Assembly: GCA_964016885.1 (NCBI GenBank)
Contig: OZ024742.1
Location: 356,970,066-357,034,065, forward strand
DNA length: 64,000 nt
Origin: Eledone cirrhosa
Taxonomy: Eukaryota; Mollusca; Cephalopoda; Octopoda; Eledonidae
Reading direction: 5' to 3'
Position 1 is the first letter of the stretch. Each line of letters starts with the position of its first letter. This document shows, one piece after another, positions 60,881 to 64,000 of this stretch. The translations under genes and the position numbers were made by a program. The notes below the pieces were generated by a model that was not told where the DNA came from, made no database searches, and worked only from the letters and a program-made list of their open reading frames with translations.

Positions 60881-61575
60881 ACATATGTTTACATTTAATT
60901 AGAAATTGTGGTGGATAGCAGAATTGATTTTTATTTATATTGCCTTATTTTAATTTTAAATTCTTCTTAAACGATCTCTCACCTTTAAAACAACTTAGAT
61001 TTATAAAATAAATAACAGCTAAGTACTTGAGTAGGTTTGATCCACTATGTACTTTACCAAAATATATAGTCTGGTGAACTTCGAAATTAATATATTTTTA
61101 TTGATGCTGACATTTCAGAGCAGAGTAAATTAAGAGAAATAATCAAATTATTTCCAATATGCTTTTTGGTTTGGATTGCTGCCATGGTTTATTGAAACTT
61201 TCATTCATTTGGTGTTAATATCGTCCATTTCATGTCCTCTCTATTCTGTACAAATAATTGTTATTTCCTTTAGTATGATGAAAGTGCAAATTATATCCAT
61301 TGTTCTTGACTGACAGTAGAACTAATTCTTCCTGTGACATGGTAAGTTGGAGTGAACGTAGCACAGTATGTTGCTTCTATATTCTTGTTTCATTACTAAA
61401 CTCAATTTAGTGAAAGATTATACCTCAGCCTAGCATGGGCTCAACTCACAGTAATAATTTCCTAAATTATACAATAGCAATGTGAAGTAATAAAGTAAAA
61501 ATAACTAAACCATAAATGTAAAGAGTTGTCACTTCCTCTGTAGTCTCTCACTCTCCCCAACTCTCACTATTATAA
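60881..61575. other. AT-rich stretch, nothing recognised
   Basis: No tandem structure, long frame or element recognised in about 700 bases. Confidence 0.45.
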
Positions 61576-61579
61576 ACAA

Positions 61580-61975
61580 TAGGAGGGGCAGGGCATATTC
61601 TGGCTGTCCCACAGCCCCAGCAGACAGGTGCTTCCCCAGTGGATTGTGAGAGTAATGCATTGGAAGAGCCATTCCAGTTCGGGAGGCTCACACCTGTCGG
61701 CAGCCAACTCAATGTTGATGGTGGTGAATAGGGAGGGGATCCTAGTTCCAAGGACACCAGATGTGTCCACAGCTATGGGCTAGATTACAAACCTGTCGGA
61801 GAGTGACTGATATTTGGAGAGTGTACCCTCCTTGGTCAGAAGTGCAGCAGAGCCTGCATTAGTTGCAGACTGCACCAGGTTGTCACTGGCGAAAGTAGCA
61901 ATGTTGAGATTGATTTAGCACTATCTTCAATGGTCACAGTCCTCCTTTGATGCCAGCCTGCTCAAAACCACTTCT
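61580..61975 (-). mobile_element. Degenerate transposable-element ORF fragment
   Basis: The minus strand, with one internal stop, reads LLTKEGTLSKYQSLSDRF, PIAVDTSGVLGTRIPSLF and TTINIELAADRCEPPELEW, and then LTIHWGSTCLLG. This resembles the closing segment of RT-bearing element ORFs in marine invertebrates that read KYxxLxxxYxFxPxAxETxG and QRxSxAxQRGNA. That resemblance is from memory and the family is uncertain. GC content is higher than the surroundings. Confidence 0.4.
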
Positions 61976-62125
61976 GGTTCTATGAAACAAAAATCATTCA
62001 TTTTAAAGAGTTTCTATTTAAATTAAAATCTTCCAAGAGAAATTTATATAAGACCACAAGTTAAATTATTATCTTCAGCAATGAAATAATTAATCATTTC
62101 AGTAAATCCATCAACATTCTTCACA

Positions 62126-62167
<42 letters not shown>

Positions 62168-62320
62168 TTTTTACGTCCGCTTTTCCCTGCTTGCAAGGGT
62201 TCGACGGGAACTGATTCTGGCTTGATTTCTACAGCTGGATGACCTTCCTAACACCAACCTCATTTACAGTGAGTGCTGGGTGCTTTTTTGCCGTGGCACC
62301 CCCACGACCACTTTACAGTG
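62126..62320 (+). mobile_element. SINE-1 copy with complete satellite-like segment
   Basis: (ATC)n, TTTTTACGTCCGCTTTTCCC, GCTTGCAAGGGTTCGACGGG, GATTTCTACAGCTGGATGAC and TAACACCAACCTCA lead to TTTACAGTG at 62,263, and a second TTTACAGTG lies at 62,312, 49 bases later. The 49 bases between them align with the 48-base satellite unit, including the stretch CACGACCACTTTACAGTG, identical to minority units such as those at about 260-290. It ends at a direct junction with SINE-2. Confidence 0.88.
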
Positions 62321-62475
62321 GAATGATATGGACCCCAGTCTCTATCATCTCATTTCTACAGTTGAGTAAACTGGAGCAATGTGAAATAAAGTGTCTTGCT
62401 CAAGGAAACAACACATCACCCGGTCTGAGAATTGAACTCACAACCTTTCGATTGCAACCACTAAGCCATGTGCCT
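62321..62475 (-). mobile_element. SINE-2, tRNA-derived, abutting SINE-1
   Basis: In plus orientation it has TATGGACCCCAGTC, GTCTTGCTCAAGGAAACAAC, TCTGAGAATTGAACTCACAA, ACCTTTCGATTGCAACCACT and AAGCCATGTGCCTCC. The minus strand carries the B-box-like GTGAGTTCAATTCTC. Relative to 45,250-45,476 it lacks a short part of the head (GCCAAATGCTCTAA). It joins SINE-1 without spacer. Confidence 0.78.
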
Positions 62476-62814
62476 CCAATATAATTGAAATAAAATACAT
62501 TTTATTAGAAATACAGTCATGAAAGAATTAGCATTGTTTTAGCATTTTAAAGATGATTAATGTACCATCAGCCAAACTTTGAAATGTTATTTTTACTTAA
62601 GCATGTTATTTTTACTTAGCAGACATAGAAGTTGGGAAATATATATAAGCAAGATTTTTTTCCAGTAAAACAGGAATGTTGATCATTACATATAAGGGAT
62701 TTTGATTTTGTCACAAGGCCAACAGTTTTTAAGGAGGGAAATGTTAATTAATCTTTAGCACACTAGAAATTTTTATGAATTCCTTTAACACTCTATTATG
62801 TATTAAGGGGAAAT
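62476..62814. other. Unassigned stretch
   Basis: Nothing recognised. Confidence 0.4.
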
Positions 62815-63000
62815 TACACTATCGGTGACATAATGTGCCTGTAGTGTCCAGAAGATTAAATCAATACCCACAAGGAAGAAAGATAAAGCTAACCTTCACA
62901 GGATTTGAACTCATAATGTAAATGGACATAACTATATGCCACAAGGCATGTTGTCCAACGTTCTCAAGATTCTTCCAATCCCCCAGTCGCATAAGTAATA
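62815..63000 (-). mobile_element. SINE-3 copy, diverged
   Basis: It has AAGAAAGATAAAGCTAACC, TTCACAGGATTTGAACTCA (B box complement), GCCACAAGGCATGTTGTCC and TTCTCAAGATTCTTCCAATC (A box region complement). The arrangement parallels 63,405-63,610. Confidence 0.65.
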
Positions 63001-63170
63001 ATAATCATATTAATATGATGGGATGAGATGATAAAAGCCGACTTTACCAAATTGCACCTCCCAAGGGTGATAACACACGACCGTGACCTCTGGCATCACG
63101 CAGTAATAGAGAAGACCCAACTTCCCATGGGTACAAGCCGAAGCTGAAGCATATAGACAATATGTCCCCA
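63001..63170. other. Unassigned stretch
   Basis: It starts with GATGGGATGAGATGAT, similar to the GATGG-type LINE end at 60,130, then higher-GC sequence I could not identify. Confidence 0.35.
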
Positions 63171-63174
63171 CCCC

Positions 63175-63400
63175 CTCTCACTGTAAAGTGGTCATGTAGG
63201 TACCACAGCAAAAAGGCACCCAGTACTCACGGTAAGTAAGGTTGATGATTGGAAGGGCATCCAGCTGTAGAAATCAAGCTAGAATCAGTTTCTGTATGAG
63301 CAAGACAATGTCAGCCGACTGGACACAGCCCACAACAGGACAACCCGTCTAACCCATGCTAGCGTGGAAGAACGGACGTAAAATGGTGATGATGATGATT
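63175..63400 (-). mobile_element. SINE-1 copy, near full length with satellite-like segment
   Basis: In plus orientation it starts CACTGTAAAGTGGTCATGTA (63,179) and continues with GGTACCACAGCAAAAAGGC, ACCCAGTACTCACGG, GGAAGGGCATCCAGCTGTAG, GGACAACCCGTCTAACCC, ATGCTAGCGTGGAAGAACGG and ACGTAAAATGGTGATGATG. The two box complements (63,179-63,187 and the variant 63,228-63,236) are 49 bases apart. Of all copies, its CCTACATGACCACTTTACAG stretch is the closest to the majority satellite unit. Confidence 0.88.
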
Positions 63401-63404
63401 AATA

Positions 63405-63612
63405 ATTCCTGATTTAAACACAAGGCCAATCATTTCAGAAGTGAAAATCAATTAAATCAACCCCAGTGCATTACTGGTACTTTATTTTATCGATCCTGTT
63501 AGAATGAATGGTAAAGTTAACCTTGGCAGGATTTGAACTCAGGACGTAAATGATCGTAATTTTGAGCCCCGAAGCATGTTGCCCGACGCTCTACCGATTC
63601 TACCAATCCACC
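63405..63612 (-). mobile_element. SINE-3 copy with A and B boxes
   Basis: The minus strand begins GGTGGATTGGTAGAATCGG (A-box-like), then ATGCTTCGGGGCTCAAAATT and CCTGAGTTCAAATCCTGCC (B-box-like), and CCATTCATTC with CGATAAAATAAAGTACCAG. It ends at AAGGCCTTGTGTTTA-type sequence. This is one of the two best copies for defining the family. Confidence 0.82.
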
Positions 63613-63689
63613 ATCCTAGATCATTATATTCAATATTTTGAAATCCTATCAAATTCAGCTTTGCATTTCATCTTTCTGGAATTGTAAAA

Positions 63690-63885
63690 TGATTACCAGT
63701 CATGAATTGGGGCAGTAGAGGGTCGGACGCCATGCTTTCCAGCATACTTACGTCCCTTTACGATCTGAGTTCAAATCCCGCTGAGGTTGACTTTGCCTTT
63801 CATCCTTACGGGGTCGATAAAATAAAGTACCTGTAATGAACTGGGTTATTGCTGGCCTTGTGCCTAAAGTAGAAACAAATATGAT
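63690..63885 (+). mobile_element. SINE-3 copy, best preserved
   Basis: GGGGCAGTAGAGGGTCGG head, CTGAGTTCAAATCCCGCTG (B-box-like), GACTTTGCCTTTCATCCTTA, CGGGGTCGATAAAATAAAG, TGAACTGGGTTATTGCTGG and TTGTGCCTAAAGTAGAAAC. The body is the pattern I associate with cephalopod tRNA-derived SINEs and is the main basis for the organism call. Confidence 0.85.
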
Positions 63886-64000
63886 TGACTATACTTTTTG
63901 CTAAAATGTGTGGCCATATATTAGTGCTAGAAATTTGATTAATTATTTTACACAGAAACTCAATCCCATTTTCCAAAAAATCAAGCATGTTCTTCAATAA
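63886..64000. other. Window end, nothing recognised
   Basis: AT-rich sequence with no recognised feature. Confidence 0.4.

Overview
The window looks like nuclear DNA of a coleoid cephalopod, most likely an octopus. This rests on its dispersed repeats: tRNA-derived SINEs with the cephalopod-type body (TTCAAATCCCGCTGAGG, then GGGTCGATAAAATAAAGTACC), a second SINE with the CATGCTAGCATGGGTT and ACAGCTGGATGCCCTTCCTA blocks and an (ATC)n end, degenerate LINEs, MITEs, and long AT, GA and CA microsatellites. The species is inferred from memory of such families. No intact host gene, rRNA, functional tRNA or CRISPR array was recognised.

Layout. From 1 to about 39,596 the window is one unbroken tandem array of a 48-base unit, about 825 copies; the left end lies outside the window. 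The array is built from nested, recently copied blocks: a ~7.9 kb segment present twice about 14.2 kb apart, a 3.0-3.1 kb higher-order repeat in three consecutive copies, a 3.7-4.7 kb higher-order repeat in three copies (with a 4,308-base tandem step), and a 192-base four-unit repeat at the right end. One frame is open through most units and gives a 16-residue periodic peptide (MTTLQCGLSTFSCDTY), but inherited stops and 1-2 base indels break it throughout, so I read it as a non-coding satellite.

From 39,597 to 64,000 the DNA is AT-rich and crowded with decayed transposable elements: at least five kinds of LINE fragment, three or four SINE families, hAT-like, piggyBac-like and mariner-like MITEs, several minisatellites and many microsatellites. 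Nested insertions are readable at 50,870-52,530 and 60,177-60,880.

The most interesting result joins the two halves. The 48-base satellite unit matches an internal 48-49 base segment of the dispersed SINE, a segment bounded in the SINE by two copies of TTTACAGTG. One SINE copy (51,900-52,020) carries a short tandem of this segment with satellite-type sequence. The giant array therefore probably arose by tandem amplification of an internal SINE segment. A parallel case lies at 47,083-47,315, where a 48/51-base piece of a LINE reverse-transcriptase ORF has expanded in tandem inside its own LINE remnant.
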